Assembly (NCBI GenBank): GCA_017962145.1
Contig: JAGCVX010000002.1
Span: 47,310 to 111,309 of the forward strand
Length of the DNA stretch: 64,000 bases
Reading direction: 5' to 3'
Source of the DNA: Clostridiales bacterium
Lineage (GTDB): Bacteria; Bacillota; Clostridia; Saccharofermentanales; Saccharofermentanaceae
This document shows positions 16,999-24,527 of this stretch, piece by piece; the first letter of the stretch is position 1; each line of letters begins with the position of its first letter. The translations under genes and the position numbers were made by a program. The notes under the pieces are model-generated. The model saw only the letters and a program-made list of their open reading frames with translations. It was not told where the DNA came from and made no database searches.

Positions 16999-17448
16999 AT
17001 GGAACTTCTTTTTGAAAAAGCAAAGCAGGCCGATCTTGAGACGATCGCCGCGATCGAAAAAGTGTCTTTCCCGGATCCGTGGAGTGTGGATTCTCTCTGG
17101 ACATTCGCATCAGATGAGACCATCCGTGCGCTGGTCACCGCCAAGGAAAAAGAAACGGGCGAACTGGTGGGGTACTACGCCCTGCAGTATGTCCTCGACG
17201 AAGCCGAGATCGCGATCGTTGCCGTGGCTGCAAAGTTCAGAAGGATGGGCATCGGAAGACAGCTGATCGAGGACATCATCGCGTTCTGTAAAAGCAAGGA
17301 TGTCAGCACGATCCATCTGGAGGTCCGTTCGGAAAATGAAGCGGCGATCCATCTTTATCGGGCGATGGGTTTTGAGGAGAACGGAAGACGAAAAAACTAC
17401 TACGAAAATCCCAGAGAGGATGCGATCCTCTTCCGCTTGTCTATTTGA
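16999..17448 (+). CDS. rimI: Ribosomal protein S18-alanine N-acetyltransferase-like GNAT
   Basis: GNAT acetyltransferase of 149 residues. RimI acetylates the N-terminal alanine of S18 in E. coli. Features: EKVSFPDPWSVDSL near the N-terminus, the acetyl-CoA loop KFRRMGIGRQLIEDI, LEVRSENEAAIHLYRAMGF, and GRRKNYYENPREDAILF, all standard for RimI. AAAGGAGG precedes the ATG. Its place after tsaE-tsaB is the classic tsaE-tsaB-rimI order. No obvious terminator follows before the crh promoter. Confidence 0.95.
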   Translation: MELLFEKAKQADLETIAAIEKVSFPDPWSVDSLWTFASDETIRALVTAKEKETGELVGYYALQYVLDEAEIAIVAVAAKFRRMGIGRQLIEDIIAFCKSKDVSTIHLEVRSENEAAIHLYRAMGFEENGRRKNYYENPREDAILFRLSI

Positions 17449-17529
17449 CACAAACGACAAGAAACCAAGAGCAAAAACTGGGTTTTTAACACAAAAACAC
17501 GAAAATGATTTTCGCTACTTTCCAAATCA

Positions 17530-17558
17530 TTGACATTGGTCCGAAGTGTCCATATACT
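17530..17558 (+). promoter_or_regulatory. Promoter of crh-uvrC
   Basis: Perfect TTGACA (17530-17535), a 17-base spacer and TATACT (17553-17558), 75 bases before the crh start. The leader includes the short inverted repeat GTTTGTG/CACAAAC around 17581-17600. Confidence 0.8.
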
Positions 17559-17633
17559 TTGCTTGTAAGTTAAAAGGCAAAGTTTGTGGTTTTCACAAAC
17601 ACGAACATATATTGACCTCGAGGAGGAAAGAAA

Positions 17634-17897
17634 ATGGTTTCACAGACAGTTACTTTTCAGTGCGATGAAGCGCTCCAGATGAAAGCGGTAGCGATTTTGA
17701 TCCAGAAGGCTTCTGCATTCAAGAGCAGCATCTATCTGACCAGAAGCGGCAGACGCGCAAACGCGAAGAGTCTGCTGGGCGTGATGTCCCTCGGTATCGA
17801 GAACAACGCAGAGATCGAGATCACTGCAGATGGCGACGATCAGGAAGACGCTGTTGAAACATTGGTCGGATATCTTAACAATCCGAAGATCCAATGA
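17634..17897 (+). CDS. crh: HPr-family protein of Crh type (Gln15, Ser46)
   Basis: HPr-fold protein of 87 residues. The phosphotransfer His15 of PTS HPr is Gln15 here (EALQMKAVA), while the regulatory Ser46 is kept in its normal context (NAKSLLGVMSLGI). This is exactly the pattern of B. subtilis Crh, which cannot pass phosphate to sugars but is phosphorylated on Ser46 by HPr kinase and acts with CcpA in carbon catabolite control. The usual Arg17 and Pro18 of HPr (HARPA) are also replaced (Lys17, Ala18). No PTS gene is near. The stop overlaps the uvrC start (ATGA). The name is by sequence signature, not by synteny with Bacillus. Confidence 0.82.
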   Translation: MVSQTVTFQCDEALQMKAVAILIQKASAFKSSIYLTRSGRRANAKSLLGVMSLGIENNAEIEITADGDDQEDAVETLVGYLNNPKIQ

Positions 17898-19768
17898 TCG
17901 GCGACGGCACATCTACATTTGACGCCAGATTAGATATAGTACCTACGGATCCGGGAGTGTACCTGATGAAGGACGCCTCGGATTCTGTCATTTATGTCGG
18001 CAAAGCGAAGAATCTGAGAAACAGACTGAGAAGTTACTTCGGGAAAAACCCGCAGGGTAACGCGAAGGTCCTGGCCATGATCTCGCATGTTGCCGACTTT
18101 GAATATGTGGTGGTCGGATCCGAACTCGAAGCACTCCTTCTGGAGTGCAATCTGATCAAGCGCTATCAGCCCCACTACAACATCCTGCTTCGTGACGACA
18201 AGGGCTTTCCTTATATCTGCATCACGATGCAGGAAGAATATCCACGTATCATGAAAGTCTTCCGCCCCGACAAGAACATGGTCGGCGCGAAGTACTACGG
18301 TCCGTTTTTGAGCGGTGACCTTTTCCGTGCGCTGACGGCGCTTCGCGATATCTTCCCGACGAAGACCTGCCGTAAAGTCCTGCCGCGCGATATCGGAAAA
18401 GAAAGAGCCTGCCTGAATTACCATATCGGACGCTGCGTCGGTCCCTGCCGGGGCGATGTTGCCGTCAAAGAATACAGAAGCGTTATGGAGAATATCTGCC
18501 GCTTCTTCGAGGGTAAATATGACGGCATCTTAAAGGATCTCGAAGCGAAGATGAACGAAGCTTCGGAAGCCCTCGATTTTGAAAAAGCCGCGGTATACCG
18601 CGACCGTCTTACCGCCCTTCGCACCGTCATGGCGAACCAGAATGTTTCTTTCCCGAGACAGTCGGACCGCGACGCCATCGGATTCTTCCGAGATGCAGGT
18701 GAGATCTGTTTCAGAAAACTCGAGCTTCGTGACGGACGAATCATCGGTTCGTCGACATATTTTCTGAAAGACGAAGGCGAGTCGGAAGACAGTCTCGTCG
18801 AAGCATTTCTCATGCAGTACTATCCGACCGCACCGGAGATCCCGAAGGAGATCCTGGTTTCGATCTCTTTGGAAAATGCAACGGCGATTGAGCAGGCGAT
18901 CAGCGACATGGCCGGACACAAAGTCGAGCTTCATATCCCGCAGCGGGGAGACGGCATGCGTCTTCTGGAGATGGCCAATGCTAACGCAAAAGAAGCCCTC
19001 CGCCGACGGATCCTGCGTGTGGGAAGCTCCAACGAAAGTATCGATACGGCGCTGAAACTTCTTACGGAAAAACTCAACCTTCCGAAGATCCCCGAGCGGA
19101 TCGAGTCCTACGATATCAGTAACCTCGGAAACGACGACCGCTGTGCCGGCATGGTGGTCTTTAAAAACGGCCGTCCGGACAAGGCGTCCTATCGACTCTT
19201 TAAGATCAAGACGGTCGAAGGGCAGGACGACTATGCGTCCATGCGGGAAGTTTTGACACGACGCTTTTCACACATCGGCGACGAGCAGTTTGCGACGATG
19301 CCGGATCTCATCCTGGCAGACGGCGGCATGGGTCAGGTACACGCGATCTACGAAGTCCTGAAGGAGATGAATCTGGAAGATAAGATCCATCTGGCCGGTA
19401 TGGTGAAGGACAGACGCCATAGAACGCACAGCCTCATCGACCTCGACGGACAGCAGATCGATCTGGCAGATGATGCCAGAGAAGACGAAGAAGCGATGAC
19501 GCTTTTCCGTCTGGTGACCGCAGTCCAAAACGAAGTCCACCGGTTTGCGATCTCGTATCAGAGAAAGCTCAGCAAGAAGAGAAATCTCACATATAAACTC
19601 GAGACGATCCCGGGCATCGGAGAAGCCAAGAGAAAGAATCTCATGAAGTATTTCGGCTCCATCAAGGCGATCTCGGAAGCAAGTGTCGACGAGCTTTCGA
19701 AGGTCGAACGCATCACGGCCAAGGATGCCGAGACGCTCTTTTTGCATTTCCATAATCCCGACGCGTAA
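17894..19768 (+). CDS. uvrC: Excinuclease ABC subunit C
   Basis: Makes both incisions in nucleotide excision repair. 624 residues, full length. GIY-YIG nuclease at residues 10-95 (DPGVYLMKD, VIYVGKAKNLRNRLRSYF), Cys-rich CLNYHIGRCVGPC, UVR/UvrB-binding helix near 205-240, RNase H-like endonuclease domain with SYDISNLGNDDRCAGMVVF and DLILADGGMGQVHA, and C-terminal helix-hairpin-helix IPGIGEAKRKNLMKYFGS. It starts inside the crh stop codon, so crh and uvrC are translationally coupled, an unusual pairing. Confidence 0.97.
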   Translation: MIGDGTSTFDARLDIVPTDPGVYLMKDASDSVIYVGKAKNLRNRLRSYFGKNPQGNAKVLAMISHVADFEYVVVGSELEALLLECNLIKRYQPHYNILLRDDKGFPYICITMQEEYPRIMKVFRPDKNMVGAKYYGPFLSGDLFRALTALRDIFPTKTCRKVLPRDIGKERACLNYHIGRCVGPCRGDVAVKEYRSVMENICRFFEGKYDGILKDLEAKMNEASEALDFEKAAVYRDRLTALRTVMANQNVSFPRQSDRDAIGFFRDAGEICFRKLELRDGRIIGSSTYFLKDEGESEDSLVEAFLMQYYPTAPEIPKEILVSISLENATAIEQAISDMAGHKVELHIPQRGDGMRLLEMANANAKEALRRRILRVGSSNESIDTALKLLTEKLNLPKIPERIESYDISNLGNDDRCAGMVVFKNGRPDKASYRLFKIKTVEGQDDYASMREVLTRRFSHIGDEQFATMPDLILADGGMGQVHAIYEVLKEMNLEDKIHLAGMVKDRRHRTHSLIDLDGQQIDLADDAREDEEAMTLFRLVTAVQNEVHRFAISYQRKLSKKRNLTYKLETIPGIGEAKRKNLMKYFGSIKAISEASVDELSKVERITAKDAETLFLHFHNPDA

Positions 19769-19769
19769 C

Positions 19770-19798
19770 TTGTGTGAATTCCCCGTGACCGATATAAT
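19770..19798 (+). promoter_or_regulatory. Promoter of the phosphoesterase gene
   Basis: TTGTGT (19770-19775), a 17-base spacer and TATAAT (19793-19798), right after the uvrC stop and 36 bases before the next start. Confidence 0.6.
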
Positions 19799-19834
19799 GA
19801 CTTCGAAGTAAGCCGCAAAAGGAGGCCACCGGAA

Positions 19835-20560
19835 TTGAGTATCTTTGCCATCGCCGATCTGCATCTGTCTCTTTCGACGAATAAGCCTATGGACGTGTTC
19901 GGTCCGGGCTGGCAGAACTATGTGCAAAGACTGAAAGCCGCCTGGTGTGAAAAGATCAAGCCGGAAGACACCGTCCTGATCCCCGGCGATATTTCCTGGG
20001 GGATGACGATGGACGAAGCTCTGGCGGATTTTTGTTTTCTTGAAGAACTTCCCGGTACCAAGATCCTTTCCAAAGGAAACCACGACTACTGGTGGGGCAC
20101 CAATAAGAAAGTCGAAGAATTCCTTGCTTCTCACGGCCTTGTTTCGATCAAGCTTCTGAAGAATAACGGATTCGTCGTGGAAGATGCGCTCGTCGCGGGA
20201 AGCCGCGGATGGCTCCTTCCTGAAAATCCCGAGAGCAAAAAAGAAGACGAGAAGATCTATCTTCGCGAAGTCGGAAGACTGCGCCGCTCACTCCAGGACT
20301 CGCTTTCCATGTACGAAAAAACCGAAGGGGAATCTTCCCGCCCGGTTCGAAAAATCGCCATGCTGCATTATCCACCGGTCTACGATCCCGAAAGATCGAA
20401 CGGCTTTACCGACGCGCTCGAAGAATACGGATTTGAGATCTGCCTTTACGGACATCTTCACGGAAGAGGCCATCAGAAGGCATTTAACGGCGTACGAAAC
20501 GGCGTCGAATACCGTCTGATCGCGGCTGATTATCTGCAGTTTGATCCTGTGAAACTTTGA
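19835..20560 (+). CDS. Calcineurin-like metallophosphoesterase (COG1768-type)
   Basis: Cytosolic binuclear metal phosphohydrolase of 241 residues. Metal-binding motifs in order: DLHLS (IADLHLSLSTNK), PGDISWGM, GNHDYWWGT, the single His in AMLHYPPVYD, and YGHLHGRGH. It matches the COG1768 'predicted phosphohydrolase' group, whose substrate is unknown. The start is TTG at 19835 with AAAAGGAGG upstream. It has its own promoter and stands between uvrC and yicC. Confidence 0.9.
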   Translation: MSIFAIADLHLSLSTNKPMDVFGPGWQNYVQRLKAAWCEKIKPEDTVLIPGDISWGMTMDEALADFCFLEELPGTKILSKGNHDYWWGTNKKVEEFLASHGLVSIKLLKNNGFVVEDALVAGSRGWLLPENPESKKEDEKIYLREVGRLRRSLQDSLSMYEKTEGESSRPVRKIAMLHYPPVYDPERSNGFTDALEEYGFEICLYGHLHGRGHQKAFNGVRNGVEYRLIAADYLQFDPVKL

Positions 20561-20666
20561 AAAAGCGACCGGATCATCTGCTGACCCACCCGAAATCCTC
20601 AAAAAATATCGACCTGAAAATTTCTTGAAAGCCTTGCGGCTGTAAGACAAAATGCGTTTTTGATGC

Positions 20667-20695
20667 TTGCGTTATTTTTAGTCCTGTAATATAAT
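20667..20695 (+). promoter_or_regulatory. Promoter and leader of the yicC-remA-gmk-rpoZ-glyS operon
   Basis: TTGCGT (20667-20672), a 17-base spacer and TATAAT (20690-20695). The leader contains a perfect 7-bp inverted repeat ATGCATC (20710-20716) / GATGCAT (20740-20746) with a 23-base loop, without a T-run. Confidence 0.65.
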
Positions 20696-20771
20696 TCTAT
20701 GTACGCAAAATGCATCTTTACGCCCTGTTGGACGGATCGGATGCATAATCAGGTAAAGTGGTGGTAAATTC

Positions 20772-21659
20772 ATGGCATTCAGCATGACCGGCTACGGCCG
20801 CGGAGAAGCGACTTATACGACACGTCGCTATCTTGTCGAGATCAAATCAGTCAACAACCGTTTCTGCGATATCCAGGTGCGCATGCCCCGAGGCTATGCA
20901 GCGCTCGAGACTAAGATCCGTGAGAAGATCTCGGATCGCCTTATGCGCGGAAAGATCGATGTCTATGTGACCATCGAAGATGTAGGTGACGGCAATCAGA
21001 CAGTCGAACTCAACGAAGGTCTGGCAAAGGCCTATTCCGAAGCGGTGGCGAAGATCGCGGATGTAACGGGCCGCGCCGATGAAACAGAAGCCTACCAGAT
21101 CGCAAGATTTTCGGATGTGCTCGTAGCACGTGCAAACAGCCTGACACCGGACGAAGCCGGCGCAGAGCTTTTCCCGGTACTGGACGCGGCGATCGAAGAT
21201 ATCTGCCGTATGCGTACCATCGAGGGCGACAAGCTCGTAAGTGACCTCAAAGAGAAAGTAAACATTTTCGAGAGCCAGCACGCAGCAGTGAAACTTCGTG
21301 CACCGCTGGTTCCGAAGGAATACAGAGAGCGCCTGATGAACCGTATTCAGGAGCTGCTCGACGATAAGGCAAACCTGGTCTATGACGAGTCCAGAAGAGA
21401 AGCCGAGGTAGCGATCTTTGCAGATAAGTGCGCCATCGACGAAGAACTGACCCGTCTTTCCAGTCACATGAACCAGCTCCGCGAGACGCTGGACAGCCGT
21501 GGAAGCATCGGCAAGAGACTGGACTTCATCCTCCAGGAGATGAACCGCGAAGTGAATACCATCGGCTCGAAAGCCAACGATATAACGATCACCAATTACG
21601 TACTGGACATGAAAACGGAACTGGAAAAGATCCGCGAACAGATACAGAATCTGGCGTGA
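20772..21659 (+). CDS. yicC: YicC-family endoribonuclease
   Basis: YicC/YloC-type protein of 295 residues. Family members are reported as endoribonucleases linked to RNA turnover in stationary phase. N-terminal MAFSMTGYGRGEATY and IEIKSVN-like VEIKSVNNRFCDIQVRMPR, and the conserved C-terminus GKRLDFILQEMNREVNTIGSKAND ending in DMKTELEKIREQIQN, are diagnostic. First gene of an operon in the standard Bacillota order yicC-remA-gmk-rpoZ; the ribosome site is a weak GGTGG. Confidence 0.95.
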   Translation: MAFSMTGYGRGEATYTTRRYLVEIKSVNNRFCDIQVRMPRGYAALETKIREKISDRLMRGKIDVYVTIEDVGDGNQTVELNEGLAKAYSEAVAKIADVTGRADETEAYQIARFSDVLVARANSLTPDEAGAELFPVLDAAIEDICRMRTIEGDKLVSDLKEKVNIFESQHAAVKLRAPLVPKEYRERLMNRIQELLDDKANLVYDESRREAEVAIFADKCAIDEELTRLSSHMNQLRETLDSRGSIGKRLDFILQEMNREVNTIGSKANDITITNYVLDMKTELEKIREQIQNLA

Positions 21660-21674
21660 GGTGGCAAAGAGAAG

Positions 21675-21917
21675 ATGGCATTTATCGACATAGGATTTGG
21701 AAATATGGTCTCTACGCAGCGTCTGGTCTGCGTAGCCGGCTCGGAGTCGGCACCGGTTCGAAGACTGGTGCAGGATGCGCGTGACCGGGGTGCGCTGGTT
21801 GACTGTTCTTCCGGCAAAAAGAGTAAATCCGTGCTGGTTATGGACAGCGGACACGTCGTCCTTTCGGCACTGACCTCTGAAGAACTTCAGGAACTGCTGA
21901 AGGAGGGAAAAGCATGA
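21675..21917 (+). CDS. remA: Extracellular matrix regulator RemA (DUF370)
   Basis: Small DNA-binding regulator of 80 residues; in B. subtilis RemA activates biofilm matrix and osmoprotection genes. MAFIDIGFGNMVSTQRLVCV, SAPVRRLVQDARDRG, and VLVMDSGHVVLSAL are the family landmarks. It overlaps gmk by 4 bases (ATGA) and follows yicC by 15, as in many Bacillota. Confidence 0.94.
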   Translation: MAFIDIGFGNMVSTQRLVCVAGSESAPVRRLVQDARDRGALVDCSSGKKSKSVLVMDSGHVVLSALTSEELQELLKEGKA

Positions 21918-22519
21918 GTACCGGTTTGATCGTTTCTATTTCCGGACCTTCCGGTGTCGGCAAGGGTACAGTGATCGACAGACTTCGGGAAGTCCTTCCC
22001 GGATGCGGACATTCGATCTCGGTTACCTCGAGAGCCCCTCGTGGACAGGAACAGGACGGAGTCGAGTACTTCTTCCGGACCAAAGAGGAGTTCGAGAAGC
22101 TGATCGCAGAAGGCGAGATCATCGAGTATGACCAGTATGTCGGTAACTACTACGGGACGCCGCTGACGCCGCTTCTGAAGATGTCGAAGTCCGGCACGAA
22201 TGTGCTTTTGGATCTGACCGTCGCAGGAAGTCTGGCTCTGAAGGAAAAGTTCGATGATACCGTAACGATCTTCCTTCTGCCGCCGTCCATGGATGAACTG
22301 AGAAGCCGCCTTTCGGGACGGGGAACCGAAACGGAAGAGCTGGTGGATAAGAGGATGGCGCAGGCCAAGGGCGAGATCGCCCAGGCAGAAAAGTTCGACT
22401 ATGTGGTGACAAACCGTACCGTCGAACAGGCAGTCGAAGAGATCGCCGCCATCATGAAAGCGGAGAACCGCCGCTTTAGAAGAAGCCGCGACGCAGTGGA
22501 AACACTGCTTGCACAATAA
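21914..22519 (+). CDS. gmk: Guanylate kinase
   Basis: Phosphorylates GMP to GDP. 201 residues. P-loop GPSGVGKGT (residues about 11-19), GMP-binding SVTSRAPRGQEQDGVEYFF, and the lid region LSGRGTETEELVDKRM with YVVTNRTVEQAVEEI near the end. Overlaps remA by 4 bases. Confidence 0.97.
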   Translation: MSTGLIVSISGPSGVGKGTVIDRLREVLPGCGHSISVTSRAPRGQEQDGVEYFFRTKEEFEKLIAEGEIIEYDQYVGNYYGTPLTPLLKMSKSGTNVLLDLTVAGSLALKEKFDDTVTIFLLPPSMDELRSRLSGRGTETEELVDKRMAQAKGEIAQAEKFDYVVTNRTVEQAVEEIAAIMKAENRRFRRSRDAVETLLAQ

Positions 22520-22560
22520 AAAAGAGTTTGACAGGTAAGAATTAAGGGAGGAATGGAAAA

Positions 22561-22986
22561 ATGTTAGTAGATCCGTCAGTGGAAGAATTGTTGCCAAAGG
22601 CCGAATGTCGTTACTCACTCTGCATGCTGGTTGCCAAGAGAGCACGTCAGCTGGTAGATGGTGCACAGCCGATGGTCGACGATCCGACACCGAGTTATGT
22701 AACCCTGGCTTGTAAAGAAGTCGCAGCAGACAAGGTCGTCTGTGTAGAGGGACAGCATACTCCTTATGTACCGCTTCGTCCGGAGATCGAGGAAGCTCGT
22801 CGTCTGGCGAAAGAAGCGGCTGAGAATCAGGCTCGCCTGGAAGCAGAGCAGGCTCTGGAAGCTGCAGAGAATGCTGCTGAGAACGGTGAGGCTTCTGATG
22901 AAAATCAGGATGCCGGCGAAGAGATCGTTGCCGAGAATGATGAGTTCGTGGAAGAAGAAGCTTCCGACGACGAGGAGGAGTCCTGA
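22561..22986 (+). CDS. rpoZ: RNA polymerase omega subunit with long acidic C-terminal tail
   Basis: Omega assists assembly of RNA polymerase. The core (residues 1-75) has [24 protein letters not shown] and the conserved [14 protein letters not shown]. After about residue 80 there is a roughly 60-residue extension rich in Glu and Ala, probably a helical or coiled segment followed by a disordered acidic end. It makes the protein 141 residues against about 65-90 in most species. GGGAGG lies 9 bases before the ATG. Its stop overlaps the glyS start by one base. Confidence 0.9.
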   Translation: MLVDPSVEELLPKAECRYSLCMLVAKRARQLVDGAQPMVDDPTPSYVTLACKEVAADKVVCVEGQHTPYVPLRPEIEEARRLAKEAAENQARLEAEQALEAAENAAENGEASDENQDAGEEIVAENDEFVEEEASDDEEES

Positions 22987-24416
22987 TGCCTGTTAAGAAG
23001 TCAATGGAAAAAATCGTAGCCCTCGCGAAGACAAGAGGTTTCGTATATCCGGGTTCCGATATCTATGGTGGTCTGGCAAATGCATGGGACTTCGGTCCTC
23101 TGGGTGTCCAGCTCAAGAATAACGTAAAAGCGGCATGGTGGAAGAAGTTCGTACAGGAAAGCCCCTACAATGTAGGTGTAGACTGCGCGATCCTCATGAA
23201 CCCGCAGGTATGGGTCGCTTCCGGTCACGTCGGCGGTTTTTCGGATCCGCTCATCGACTGTAAGCAGTGCAAGGCTCGTGCTCGTGCCGATAAACTGGTA
23301 GAAGATTTTAATTCCGAAAACGGAATCACCGACGTAAACGTCGAGGGCATGAACGACGAGCAGCTCGTTGCATACATCAAGGAAAAGAACATTCCCTGCC
23401 CGACATGCGGCGGCCACAACTTCACCGATGTAAGAAAATTCAACCTGATGTTTAAGACATTCATGGGTGTTACCGAAGATGCGAAGAACGAAGTATATCT
23501 TCGTCCGGAGACCGCACAGGGTATCTTCGTTAACTTCTTAAACGTTCAGCGTTCCGCAAGAAAAAAGATCCCGTTCGGTATCTGCCAGATCGGTAAGAGC
23601 TTCAGAAACGAGATCACACCGGGTAACTTCATCTTCAGAACTCGTGAGTTCGAGCAGATGGAGCTCGAGTTCTTCTGCGAGCCGGGTACGGACCTTGAGT
23701 GGTTCAAGTACTGGAAAGACTACTGCTATAACTGGCTGACCGGTCTGGGCCTCAAGGAAGAAGAACTTCGTACAAGAGATCACTCTCCGGAAGAACTTGC
23801 TTTCTATTCCAACGCAACTACCGACTTTGAATTCTGGTTCCCCTTCGGCGAAGGCCAGTGGGGTGAGCTCTGGGGTGTGGCTGACCGTACAGACTATGAC
23901 CTCAAGCAGCATATGGAATTCTCTAAGCAGGATCTTTCCTACTTTGATCCGGCAAAGAATGAGAAATACGTACCGTACGTTATCGAGCCGTCGCTCGGTG
24001 CTGACCGTGTCACACTCGCATTCCTCTGTGCCGCATATGACGAAGAAAAGATCGTCGACGGCGACAAGGAAGATGTTCGTACCGTAATGCATTTCCATCC
24101 GTTCCTCGCTCCGATCAAGATCGGTGTGCTTCCGCTTTCCGCGAAACTCAGTGAGAAGGCTGAGCCGATCTTCACCGAGCTTTCCAAGAAGTATATGTGC
24201 GAGTTCGATGACAGACAGTCCATCGGTAAGCGTTATCGCCGCCAGGACGAGATCGGTACACCGTACTGCATCGTATATGATTTCGATTCGGAAGAAGACA
24301 ACTGCGTCACGATCCGTGAGAGAGATTCCATGAAGAACGTCGAGTACGAGCCGGGCAACATCCGTTTCCCGATCGACAAGCTCGGGGAGTTCTTTGAGGG
24401 TAAGTTCGATTTTTGA
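22986..24416 (+). CDS. glyS: Glycyl-tRNA synthetase, dimeric class II type
   Basis: Charges tRNA-Gly. 476 residues, the alpha2 form (not the alpha2beta2 GlyQ/GlyS form). Motif 1 region [21 protein letters not shown], zinc-binding-like cysteines CKQCKA and CPTCGG, motif 2 [26 protein letters not shown], and motif 3 [13 protein letters not shown] are present. The C-terminal anticodon domain starts near [12 protein letters not shown]. Overlaps the rpoZ stop by one base (TGATG), so the two are coupled. No T-box leader is visible, in keeping with its internal operon position. Confidence 0.97.
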   Translation: MPVKKSMEKIVALAKTRGFVYPGSDIYGGLANAWDFGPLGVQLKNNVKAAWWKKFVQESPYNVGVDCAILMNPQVWVASGHVGGFSDPLIDCKQCKARARADKLVEDFNSENGITDVNVEGMNDEQLVAYIKEKNIPCPTCGGHNFTDVRKFNLMFKTFMGVTEDAKNEVYLRPETAQGIFVNFLNVQRSARKKIPFGICQIGKSFRNEITPGNFIFRTREFEQMELEFFCEPGTDLEWFKYWKDYCYNWLTGLGLKEEELRTRDHSPEELAFYSNATTDFEFWFPFGEGQWGELWGVADRTDYDLKQHMEFSKQDLSYFDPAKNEKYVPYVIEPSLGADRVTLAFLCAAYDEEKIVDGDKEDVRTVMHFHPFLAPIKIGVLPLSAKLSEKAEPIFTELSKKYMCEFDDRQSIGKRYRRQDEIGTPYCIVYDFDSEEDNCVTIRERDSMKNVEYEPGNIRFPIDKLGEFFEGKFDF

Positions 24417-24440
24417 TAAAGAAATCACAAAACGATTTTT

Positions 24441-24475
24441 AAGTGCTTTTCGCGACTCCTTAGTGAAAAGGACTT
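24441..24475 (+). promoter_or_regulatory. Inverted repeat upstream of ppdK
   Basis: AAGTGCTTTTC (24441-24451) pairs with GAAAAGGACTT (24465-24475), one mismatch, 13-base loop, no T-run after it. It could be an operator or a leader hairpin of ppdK; it lies about 50 bases before the start codon. Confidence 0.4.
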
Positions 24476-24527
24476 TGAAAATAAAAAAGTAACTAGAAGC
24501 AAAAAATTATGAAAGGCGGGCTAAACA

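Noticed and set aside
20847..21854. Minus-strand open frame across yicC and remA
   Set aside because: It covers two well-supported genes and has no ribosome site or family motif.
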